Source of the DNA: Trichobilharzia regenti
Lineage: Eukaryota > Platyhelminthes > Trematoda > Strigeidida > Schistosomatidae
DNA length: 64,000 nucleotides
Reading direction: 5' to 3'
Assembly: GCA_944472135.2 (NCBI GenBank)
Contig: OX235263.1
Location: 84,600,721 to 84,664,720, forward strand
Shown in pieces: positions 55,953 through 64,000 of this stretch (position 1 is its first letter; each line of letters opens with the position of its first letter). A program made the translations under genes and the position numbers. The notes beneath the pieces are model-generated. The model saw only the letters and a list, made by a program, of their open reading frames with translations. It was not told the DNA's origin and ran no database searches.

Positions 55953-57227
55953 TTATCGCTCCACTTCGCCTTCCAGATGACATGGCATTCTTCGCGTTGT
56001 AAATGACCTTACTTTTGGATCAGTTAACGGAATTTCATGATTCACCTTGTCGCAATAACCGTATGGGTCGCCATCTCCAGTGAACAGATGGTCGTATTTA
56101 TTAATTAAATCTGCCATATTGTGTACCGTCGACAGCTTCACCGCTGCTATCTCGCTGGTCTCATACATGTTGATATGCCCGTATTTCGTGATCATCACGT
56201 TTGCTTGCGTGTCCATTATTGCACCGATCTCACGCAGAAAATCCGCTTCTAATATCGTTCGCTGTAGTTCGGGTACAACAATGAAAGGAAACGTCACCTC
56301 GCAGCCACCAACAACGACCGTACAGTTCGATCTACCCGTTATACGCAACACATGCCCGCCTACTGTTTGTACTGTCGATGAACACGGGCTAACACTCTTA
56401 CATAAATTCTTATCTATTAACGACACGGCCGCCCCTGTATCTATCAAACATACTACTTCTCGATCATTCACTCGGAACTTCGAATACAAAGCCCCTTTCT
56501 CAATAGGCCCCACTAAATCTAGGTTCATACGAAAGAAAGAACAAGCATTATACCGTCTAAAATTTTTTCTTTTTCGCCTTTCTGGGCAGTATCTTCTCCA
56601 GTGTCCCGGCTTACCGCATTCAAGACATCGGCCTTTTCTATCGCCCAACTTTAACGCCGCCACTTCCCGCTGCAATGCTTCAATTTTCTGCTCATATTCA
56701 TTTGGTTTTGGCTGCTCTATAGCGGCTACAGTTGTGCTCAGCAGCTGTCTGGTCACCCTCGCTTGCTCACTAATATCCATCGGCTGCGTTGCGTTAGCCA
56801 GTTGTAATCGCTGAGAAATGTGGTCTGGGACACTCTCGATGAATTGAGAAGATAGTAACTGCTCTTCTGATTCTTTATCCAACGTGGGAAGCGCCCGTCG
56901 AAGTAAATTCGTCAATGTCACCGCCAATACTAACGGGTCTCCATCAGGTCCCAGCTTCGTTGACCGGAACTGCTCCATCGCTAGCTGTCTGTCTGCTGCG
57001 CTGTCAAACTCCGACACCAAACTTTCAACCAATTTCTTCCAAGACACTGTGCTATTTGACCTGTCTACGCTGTCATATGCCGCCTTCGCTCGACCTCTCA
57101 ACAGCGCCCCCAGAACAACTGCCTTCGCCGCCTGCTCCTTGACACCCACCAGCTCAGCGACGGCCTCAAAGTCACGTGAGAAGCTCTGTATGTGTCCTTC
57201 AAACGCAGTTGGCCACGGGATCTTCAT
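55953..57227 (-). CDS. Gypsy Gag and protease
   Basis: Start chosen at ATG 57227 (MKIPWPTAFEGHIQSF), about 25 bases after the 5' LTR; the frame is open into the LTR, but that part is not expected to be coding. Residues 1-170 are the Gag core, 201-214 one CCHC zinc knuckle (CLECGKPGHWRRYC), and 261-266 the aspartic protease site (IDTGAA). Protease sequence runs on toward the reverse transcriptase without its own start. Gag packages the RNA and protease matures the particle. The frame is intact up to the TAA that cuts off the reverse transcriptase. Confidence 0.88.
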   Translation of the reverse strand: MKIPWPTAFEGHIQSFSRDFEAVAELVGVKEQAAKAVVLGALLRGRAKAAYDSVDRSNSTVSWKKLVESLVSEFDSAADRQLAMEQFRSTKLGPDGDPLVLAVTLTNLLRRALPTLDKESEEQLLSSQFIESVPDHISQRLQLANATQPMDISEQARVTRQLLSTTVAAIEQPKPNEYEQKIEALQREVAALKLGDRKGRCLECGKPGHWRRYCPERRKRKNFRRYNACSFFRMNLDLVGPIEKGALYSKFRVNDREVVCLIDTGAAVSLIDKNLCKSVSPCSSTVQTVGGHVLRITGRSNCTVVVGGCEVTFPFIVVPELQRTILEADFLREIGAIMDTQANVMITKYGHINMYETSEIAAVKLSTVHNMADLINKYDHLFTGDGDPYGYCDKVNHEIPLTDPKVRSFTTRRMPCHLEGEVER

Positions 57228-57236
57228 TCTTCTGGA

Positions 57237-57249
57237 GGCAGCGACACCA
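57237..57249 (-). promoter_or_regulatory. Gypsy primer-binding site
   Basis: The minus strand reads TGGTGTCGCTGCC two bases after the 5' LTR end. TGG fits the tRNA CCA end; the matching tRNA was not determined. Confidence 0.65.
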
Positions 57250-57251
57250 AA

Positions 57252-57581
57252 TGTAACAACAGAAGACAAGAGCCAGGCAACAGATCGTTTTATTACGAAA
57301 ATCAACGCGTATTTATATATATTTTATGTACATAAATAAGACTTATGCAAGCAGAAAAAGGCAGTCTTCTAATTGGTTGTTTCTCGGAGGTTAAGCAGAC
57401 AAACATAGTCTCCTGATTGGTTGTTTTCGATATTTCTCGGAAAGTAGAGCCATTTATCTGCGAATCATATTTGCCCACGTTTAAGTCTGCTGTGATTGGT
57501 TGTTGAATCAGCCTAGATTATTGTCTACCAATCAGCGTCGATTAATGTCTACCAATTGGCTAGCAGCCTGCTCTCACCTCA
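57252..57581 (-). repeat. Gypsy 5' LTR
   Basis: 330 bases. The first bases in sense orientation are TGAGGTGAGAG, one change from the TGTGG of the 3' LTR. It carries a 24-base duplication of the GTCTACCAAT segment that is absent from the 3' LTR. The two LTRs otherwise match closely. Confidence 0.93.
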
Positions 57582-58817
57582 CTAATACTACTGACCATGG
57601 GGAGTGTGGGCTTATTTAAGCTGCCACTGTTTTTGTTGGTATGATTTAGGGTCATATTTTCCTTATCTTTAGCAATGGGGTTATGGCTAGAAGAGGACAA
57701 TGTCGAATTTCGGGGGGCTTTGACTTTTTTTCTGGGGTTATTTAGTGGCATTTTAGATTCTGCGGTGATGGGTGGTATGGTTTTATTATTTATTTGGTTA
57801 CAGCCTAGTGGCCTTTCGGCTGGTGTTGCACTTTGATGGGATAATTCTGTGTGTTTTGAGAGAAGTGATGCGGTGGGGTCTACTGTATCTTTCACAGGGT
57901 TGGGAATAATGGCTGCTTGCAATGTCCTATTATTTATTTTTACAATTAGGCTTCGCAAGATAATTGTATGCGCGCCTTTCTATGACTGTTTTGTCCACCC
58001 CGACCTTTATACGTTTGTAGTTTCTGGCTTGCGATAGGGTGTGTTGGGAGTGGATGAATTTTCTGGTCTCTGCCGGTGTTTCGAACTGAAAACGAACAGG
58101 ACAACACTTTTCATGCTGACTCTTCTTCAGCCTGTAGCACTTAGTCTTTGAGTTAGGCATTTCCGCTTCACTAAGTAAGATGCGCTGTACCTTTTTTATT
58201 GCCTCATTGTCCGGAACGTTGTAGACAATAGCACTCAGTTTTGCGTCGAGTCGTTTTGTTACTTCTGTGGTAACAAAGTTAATGAGGTTATCTACCTTAG
58301 TTACCGATTCTGTGTCAAGCTTGTTAAGGTTTACAGTTTTCATGAGGATAGTTAGAGGTGTCAGTTCATAGACCTGAGATCTGATATCGCTGATCTGATC
58401 TGATAATTTGGATATCTCGGTATTGGTTTCGATGTTTCCAGTATTTACTGACTTATTGTTTTTTATTTGCCTTAACTCAGCCTTAAGTTCTCGTATAGAC
58501 ATCTTTAGAAGTTCTATTTCTGAAGATAGTACTGAAAAAGAGCTTGATGGCTGGAGATTTTCGATAAGCACACAAGGTGAAGGGAGGAGTTCTGTATGAG
58601 CAGAGGGTACTGAATTGTTAGGAGCAGTGCTAATACTAGCTGTCAGTACAGTTTTATCCTCAGTTCCATCTCGACGCTTACGGCATACAAGTGAGTTATG
58701 TGACTCATTACAGCCGTTTGTAGGGGGTGTGTTGCTTGACGTAGCAATCAAGGACGTTAAATTAGACACAAGTTTTACAGGGGATTGGGTTCGTTGCTTT
58801 TTACTTTGATTAACCAT
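57582..58817 (-). pseudogene. Family C CR1-like ORF1, N-terminal part, one frameshift
   Basis: Starts MVNQSKKQRTQSPVKL at 58817. A predicted coiled-coil-prone stretch (IELLKMSIRELKAELRQIK) lies near residues 103-121 and the RRM-like domain at about 170-270 (VTKRLDAKLSAIVYNVPDN ... CYRLKKSQHEKCCPVRFQFET). The frame shifts near 57930-57958 and continues in 57958-57582 up to the gypsy LTR. The remaining C-terminus is on the far side of the insertion, at 53222-52870. The 5' leader reaches about 58945. Confidence 0.85.
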
Positions 58818-58944
58818 AACTATAAGAAATGAAAGTTAGTGGTTACAAGTATGGAAGTAGTATAGTACTTCTGCAAGTACTACAACAAGATAAATTTTAT
58901 GTAACGAATCACATAAAAATGTAACGCAAACGTTGAACTTACCG

Positions 58945-59153
58945 CGATACAGTTTTTTCGAGTCCTTTACATCCGTGAATGAGTTGATTGATGTTAAAGA
59001 CAGCAGATGGGTCGTGTACGCCGGGGAGGCTAGTGTTGAGAATGACATTCACGTGGAGATAAGTATTATCTGTGGAACCAATGTTTGAAAATGAATGTTT
59101 CTATTAAGGCTGTGGTTCCACACGCCAGGAAGCGGGAATTACATCAAGACATC
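58945..59153 (+). repeat. Fragment of the BEL 3' internal region
   Basis: 58950-59060 is the reverse complement of the block near 19270-19365 (shared GACAGCAGATGGGTCGTGTA). It lies upstream of a plus-sense BEL LTR, so this was the 3' end of a BEL element before the family C insertion cut it off at about 58945. Confidence 0.6.
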
Positions 59154-59519
59154 TGTCAATGTAGTTGAAGATTGAACGATCAATTCATGGTTGTTTGCTC
59201 AAACCCAACTCCTACGTATTTTGGCGGGAGTCATCAATACGGCAGTCATCGTCTCATCCTTCGCTGTTCGGTGGAAGACAGAAATCTATCAGAAGTATTA
59301 TCGTGATTTATTGTTATAACGGTTATTTTTAGACCTTGTGTTTAATGACCTTATTGTTGGTTACATATTGGCGTAAGAAAAAGGATTCTCAAGTCGCCAA
59401 TCTGTGTTCTGGCTTTTCGTGTTGGCTAGTACAAACTGTTTCTGAAAGTCTTCCAGGGACAGCGTGAGGTTCAGCGTAGCAAGAGATGGACATTGACAGT
59501 TACTGAGAGTTGGCTGACA
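59154..59519 (+). repeat. BEL/Pao LTR, diverged
   Basis: TGTCAATGTAG to TTGGCTGACA, 366 bases, with more changes than the other copies (TCTGTGTTCTGGCTTTTCGTG). Internal-region sequence precedes it, so it is a 3' LTR and not a solo one. Its flanks show no target duplication. Confidence 0.8.
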
Positions 59520-60069
59520 GCCAGTTTAATACCAATGAAATTTTTCATCAAAATTTAAAGGCCATTGAGTGCTTTTGTTCAAGCGGTATATTGTCTATCT
59601 ATTTTCACCGAATTACCCATCTGTCAGTACAGAATATCGGAGTTGGCTTACAGACTAGAAGCAGTGATCATCCACCAACAGCGTTCGGATTATTTCTAGG
59701 GAACAGCCAACGAAACATTTAGCGACCCCTTCAATATATAAATGAATAGCAAAGAAGCCACCGAGCTATCCTAATGTGCGATTCAACATTGCGAAGATTT
59801 ATCTTGTCTAGGTTGGTCCTAGTGTAGTTCATGCGGAGAAAAATACGTTTCGTTCTACACGACCCCAGGATATGATATCCTGAGGTCATAAGATCCTAAA
59901 GTGTTCCAACAAACCCTTGGCTCCTGGGTTCTGAATAACCTCATCATAAAGAAAGATAAAAACTGCCTGAATGCCACAGCTCAGTTATGAACTCCCTGAA
60001 TAGACGAATATGTCAGGCTCGAGAAGAGAAGATAGCTTGTTGACAAATACAAATTATATCTTCGATAGG

Positions 60070-60090
60070 ACACTAGTTGGTGACTAGTGT
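60070..60090. repeat. Palindrome 1
   Basis: ACACTAGT, five-base loop TGGTG, ACTAGTGT: a perfect 8-base inverted repeat followed by a GT microsatellite. Confidence 0.8.
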
Positions 60091-60440
60091 AGTGTGTGTG
60101 TGTTAGTCTAGTTCTTTTCTTTGGTGCAGACTGAGTTCTATCAGACAAGTTCGCAATGTGGCCACCATGCCACTAGGTGGCTTGCCATCATGGCGCACTG
60201 TGAACTGTTGGTACTAGATGGTGTGAGGCAATCGATAGGTTCCCTTGTCTGACCTAGGTTTCGCGCTAGTTGTCACTCAAGAGTCGGTCGGCAAGGCGGT
60301 GTATCTACAACTTTGAAGGAACTCACATCTCTTCTGAGATATGAACCATCGTCAACACCCAGTGCCGCCTGCAGTCGGAGCTGAGCTATTCAGGCTCGCG
60401 ATTGACCTCCTGTAGGACTATATTGTACATAGTTGATTGG

Positions 60441-60461
60441 ACACTAGTCTGTAACTAGTGT
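60441..60461. repeat. Palindrome 2
   Basis: The same 8-base arms as palindrome 1 with a different five-base loop (CTGTA), again followed by a GT-rich run. It lies 371 bases downstream of the first. Confidence 0.8.
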
Positions 60462-60891
60462 AATGTGTGTGCGCGTGTGTGTGTCTAGTCCTATCTTTGT
60501 TCCAAACAGTTCTTTTGATACAAATATTGAATTTCCAGCATGTTATACAATTTATCGCATCTAATTTTCTCACTACCTGGGGCAGTAATTAAACGCGACG
60601 CATTTACACTGGTGAAACTGCACAAAATTGAAATTTAAGTGAGATTATAACAATAAAAGCGAGAATAATAAAGAAGGCCGTTTACTTATTTCCTCTTAGT
60701 TGGTAGTATTACACCTTATACACTTTTCTCATCATATAAAAATGTTCCAAATAAGGTATTATGGGGCTTTTATACTTAGCTGTTGGAGTATACAGACATA
60801 TCCCTGGCGGTACGTTCGAAATTGGTGACATTTTTGCACGTGTTTGCTCTGAAATTTATTTACTGCTTATTGTCATATAATTCTTGAAATT

Positions 60892-62376
60892 ATGGTCCAA
60901 ATCTCTAAAAAACGTGTTCGTAGAAACACAATTGTTTTAGATAGTGGCTTAAATTCGGTTATAACTGCATTACCGCCTGGTAATACAGTATCAACTACTA
61001 GCTCTCAAAATGGTTTGAGTGCAGATCTCACTCCTGTGATACAGGTGAAAGATGTTCTGTTAGAGAACTCTGAGTTCTGTAAACTAAACCTCCTTTTGAA
61101 AGATATGCAGAGGCAAGTAAGTGAAATTCAGAAAAAATTAGATCAGTTTGATAGTATGTCACTGCCAATCTCAAATACCACGGAGAGCCGGTCTGATATT
61201 GGCCAGGTTAAGTGTTTACTGGATGTAACTCAAAATAAGCTTTTGAATTTAGACCCAATAGCCTGTCTTTTAGAAAGGCATCCTAAAATATCTCCAGACA
61301 ACCTAAATAAAGCTGAAAATCTGATTGACTGCTTGGCTACGGAGGTGATGAAGCGTATAACCTCTTCTCACCAAGCTATAGTTTACAACGTCCCAGATTC
61401 TCTGCCCCTGAAAACTGTAAGACACAAAATCCTGATTTGTTGCGGCATGGCTAGTGTTCCATGTGAATGCAAACGACTTCGTAAAAAGTCTAACCAGGCT
61501 AATTGCCCAATCATTTTTAAATTCAGTAATTCCCTTGATGCTAGTAAGTTTACTAAATGTCAGGATCACTTAAGACTGAATAGCAGTTATAAGTCTATAA
61601 CCGTAGCTCAGGATAAAACACCGTGTCAGCGCAGAATAATGCGTAGTAATAACCTGGTCACCTCCTCTAGCTTTGATTTACCAAATAAGGATCGTGCACA
61701 GCAACAGACACCTAGTGCTGAAACTAGCATTCAGCAAACTACACAACAACCACACCTGCCAATGGAACTAGGAACTGATTTAGATACCAGTACCCCTGTA
61801 AATAAAGCCTCATCGAAAGATGTTAAAATGACTAGAACTTCTGCAAGTTGTTCTAAGAAATTTCCCCCCAAACGTAGTAACCTCACCACGATGAACAAAT
61901 TTCGCAGGGTTGAGACTAATGATGGGGAAGAATACTTTGTATTCAATAAGCCTGCTGAGAGTAAGAATGCCAACAAACCATCACTTGTTACGAAAAACTC
62001 CTCTCGAAACATAAGTATATCTGGAGGTGTTCCGCATGCTCCACCTTATAGAAAGTCAGGCTCCAAGACTCCTAAAGTCTTGCAGCCAAAGCACCTTCCT
62101 TCACAATTCCCTTTAAGTTATAAAAACAACCCGAAGGTGTATACCGGTATGACGAATAGCAGTTGGATGGGTAGACCTTCTGATGCTATGCCTTTTAACC
62201 GTCAACCTAGGCCCAACCTGTACTACCCTTATATCCAGGAACACATGGTAAATTTTCCAGGTGTCCCGAATCACTGGTACGACCCATGGCACCTAGGACC
62301 ACCTCATTGCACACCAACCCGATGTACAGACACCCAGTCCGACCTCCTTTTCATTCATAAATTCTTGCGGTGCTGA
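60892..62376 (+). CDS. Family B CR1-like ORF1
   Basis: 494 intact codons from ATG 60892 (MVQISKKRVRRN). Residues about 55-85 look coiled-coil-like (LLLKDMQRQVSEIQKKLDQF). Residues about 145-255 form the RRM-like RNA-binding domain (VMKRITSSHQAIVYNVPDS ... CKRLRKKSNQANCPIIFKF ... KTPCQRR). The C-terminal half is basic and Pro/Ser-rich (residues about 265-440), ending with aromatic/Pro-rich sequence (YYPYIQEHMVNF). Such proteins bind the element RNA and are needed for transposition. It ends at TGA 62374-62376, and ORF2 overlaps its last 79 bases in the +1 frame. Confidence 0.88.
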   Translation: MVQISKKRVRRNTIVLDSGLNSVITALPPGNTVSTTSSQNGLSADLTPVIQVKDVLLENSEFCKLNLLLKDMQRQVSEIQKKLDQFDSMSLPISNTTESRSDIGQVKCLLDVTQNKLLNLDPIACLLERHPKISPDNLNKAENLIDCLATEVMKRITSSHQAIVYNVPDSLPLKTVRHKILICCGMASVPCECKRLRKKSNQANCPIIFKFSNSLDASKFTKCQDHLRLNSSYKSITVAQDKTPCQRRIMRSNNLVTSSSFDLPNKDRAQQQTPSAETSIQQTTQQPHLPMELGTDLDTSTPVNKASSKDVKMTRTSASCSKKFPPKRSNLTTMNKFRRVETNDGEEYFVFNKPAESKNANKPSLVTKNSSRNISISGGVPHAPPYRKSGSKTPKVLQPKHLPSQFPLSYKNNPKVYTGMTNSSWMGRPSDAMPFNRQPRPNLYYPYIQEHMVNFPGVPNHWYDPWHLGPPHCTPTRCTDTQSDLLFIHKFLRC

Positions 62377-64000
62377 CGCACAAATAGATTTAGGTTATGG
62401 TGACATTTTAAGCCAGTTTGTAGTATCCCGTGACTTATTCACGATATTGCTAATTAATGCACGTTCCTTAATCAATAAGATATCTGAACTAAGGACATTA
62501 TTATTAGTCGCCAAGCCTACTGTAGCTCTGATTACTGAGTCATGGTGCTCATCCTCTGTACTTGATGTGCATATAGGTATCGATGATTACACTGTACACC
62601 GTGCAAACAGAGATTGCAAGCGTGGTGGAGGATGTCTCATATATATACATAGCTCATTTGTAGTCAGTAAGGTGGAAGATGAAACAATGAATAATGTACC
62701 TGACTCACTCTGGGTTGTCTTACATGGAGATAAGTACAAACTTCTCATAGGCTGTGTTTATCGAGCACCAAGCTCAACAAAAGAAACTGATGCGTTATTA
62801 GCTAAATCGTTTGCACACGCATCCTCGTTTAGTGCTAATTACAAAATAATTGCAGGGGACTTCAATCTTCCAGAAGTCAATTGGCTAACTAGTTCCGGCC
62901 CCCAACGCTTCGACGAATTACTTGCCACTATAGACTGTTATGGATGGCAACAACACGTCCAGACACCTACTCGTGGTGACAACATGTTGGACCTTGTTTT
63001 TTGTCATGACACAATCCCAGTATCCACGTATGTTGGTAATCGATTTTCCAGTAGTGACCATAGAATGGTACTCTGCTCTCTGCCTTTCTCACCACTAAAT
63101 ACAGGAAACAAACAAGACTCAGGAAGCACAATATGTCGTAGTTACAAATATACAGACTGGGGATTAGTCCAAGAACTTATTCGACTCTGTCAATGGGATG
63201 ACTATTTTACCACTGACTCCCTGGAGGCCTTAGTAACCCTGTTTTACAGGAATGTTACCCTTTGTCTAGATACAGTTGCTCCAAAGAAAATAGTGAAATT
63301 AAGTAGACACCGAACTGAATATATTCCAAGGGCACACCGTAATAAGTTAAGGAAACTGAAGAAACAGTACTATTCCACTAAGGACATATCACTATTGCTC
63401 TCAATCCACGAGTCTCTTGAATCTCTCAAGCGCCTACGCTCTCAAAAGGACCTCGACGAAGAGTTAACGGCACTTGAAAGTACCTCCAAAGTTTATAACT
63501 TAACGGCACTTCTTAAAAAACGAATGCAGTCGGCGAGGGAAATCCCATACTTACTTCACGACAAAGTAATCTACAATGAACCTGCCACTATCTGTGAACT
63601 TTCAGTGATTGGTTTGCAAACTTTAGTTTAGAAACACATATGCCTGGTGAAACCGCTCCCCTTACTATCTCTTCCCTTGAAAGCATTGTGTTCACTAATC
63701 AGTTAATAGTACAAGCAATTAAAAGCCTTAAACCTTCCACTAGTACGGGACCGGATGGCCTCGCTTCGATAATTTTCAAAAACAGTGGGTGTGATATACC
63801 CTTGTTACTTCTTAAATTCTTCTCAATATCTATGGACACTGGCACTTACCCTAGTGAGTGGAAAACTAGCTTCATAATTCCACATTACAAATCTGGTGAT
63901 AGGGCAAACGTCCGCAATTACAGACCCATAAATATAACCCCAGTTATCTCACGAATCATGGAGAAAGTTGTAAAAGATCAATTGTCAGACTACCTAATTA
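62298..64000 (+). pseudogene. Family B ORF2, endonuclease and start of reverse transcriptase, one frameshift, cut by window end
   Basis: The ORF2 frame is open from 62298 with no ATG before the endonuclease. LLINARSL begins at 62447, ITESW follows, then GDFN and SDH with all active-site contexts kept. The frame breaks near 63603, where one T is missing (GAACTTTCAG), giving a stop at 63631. In the next frame the reverse transcriptase begins (PSTSTGPDGLASIIF ... NYRPINITPVISRIMEK) and runs out of the window before motif A. Apart from this one-base loss the copy is intact and close to the 9.5-kb fragment, so it inserted recently. Confidence 0.88.

Larger units (their letters stand above)
53223..57581 (-). 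mobile_element. Full-length Ty3/gypsy element inserted in a family C element
   Basis: 4.36 kb with LTRs at both ends, primer site, gag-protease, reverse transcriptase/RNase H, integrase and polypurine tract in the canonical Ty3 order on the minus strand. It lies between the two halves of a family C ORF1. The flanking four bases are ATAA and CTAA, which may be an aged 4-base target duplication (the solo LTR at 29 kb has a perfect one). It is inactive through one stop, frameshifts and an integrase substitution. Confidence 0.92.
59520..60891. other. No recognisable gene; holds two matched palindromes
   Basis: About 1.4 kb without a supported coding frame. Two similar blocks (about 60040-60130 and 60405-60490) each contain an 8-base inverted repeat followed by a GT-rich run. 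The last 250 bases are probably the 5' leader of the family B element. Confidence 0.45.

Noticed and set aside
55543..57339. Long plus-strand frames (145, 244 and 151 codons) opposite the gypsy pol and gag
   Set aside because: They are antisense shadows of a region with clear minus-strand protein motifs.

Overview
The window looks like an intergenic or intronic stretch of an animal genome packed with retrotransposons. The best guess is a trematode flatworm, possibly a blood fluke. This is inferred from the AT-rich background and the mix of Ty3/gypsy, BEL/Pao, RTE and CR1-like elements. It is also inferred from tRNA-headed SINEs and the single host coding exon seen, at 39486-39674 on the minus strand. 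That exon has clean splice signals and reads as part of a TRMT5-type tRNA (guanine37-N1) methyltransferase. There are no operons, rRNAs, CRISPR arrays or phage genes.

Layout. 1-2.2 kb: a decayed Ty3/gypsy integrase with its LTR, then a BEL/Pao solo LTR. 2.6-3.8 kb: an RTE relic (minus). 3.8-8.8 kb: a head-to-tail duplication with a 2,882-base period, part of which recurs at 17-18.4 kb. 9.3-12.1 kb: mixed CR1-like fragments. 12.1-15.8 kb: a BEL/Pao derivative with gag only. 15.8-16.6 kb: a broken non-LTR reverse transcriptase. 18.5-19.5 kb: the 3' end of another BEL copy. 19.6-27.1 kb: six LTRs alternating with five near-identical internal segments, each carrying an intact 270-codon ORF. 27.2-32.6 kb: a nearly intact CR1-like element (family A here), split by a gypsy solo LTR with a 4-base target duplication. 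35.1-37.9 kb: a second gag-only BEL copy with an intact gag ORF. 38.6 kb: a SINE. 39.5 kb: the TRMT5 exon. 40.6-42.1 kb: a decayed ORF1 of CR1-like family C. 44.8-46.6 kb: a decayed family A copy. 48.1-49.6 kb: a dispersed repeat holding a BEL solo LTR with a perfect 5-base target duplication. 49.6-58.9 kb: a family C element (minus) into which a 4.36-kb Ty3/gypsy element is inserted. 59.2 kb: another BEL LTR. 60.9-64 kb: a family B CR1-like element running off the end.

The genes are almost all parts of self-copying elements. Gag, protease, reverse transcriptase/RNase H and integrase belong to LTR elements. ORF1 (RNA-binding) and ORF2 (endonuclease plus reverse transcriptase) belong to non-LTR elements. 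Some lineages kept only part of this set and presumably depend on relatives for the rest: the LTR-linked array keeps a truncated integrase ORF, and the BEL lineage keeps gag only. These two are the most unusual things in the window. Family labels A, B and C are local to this report.
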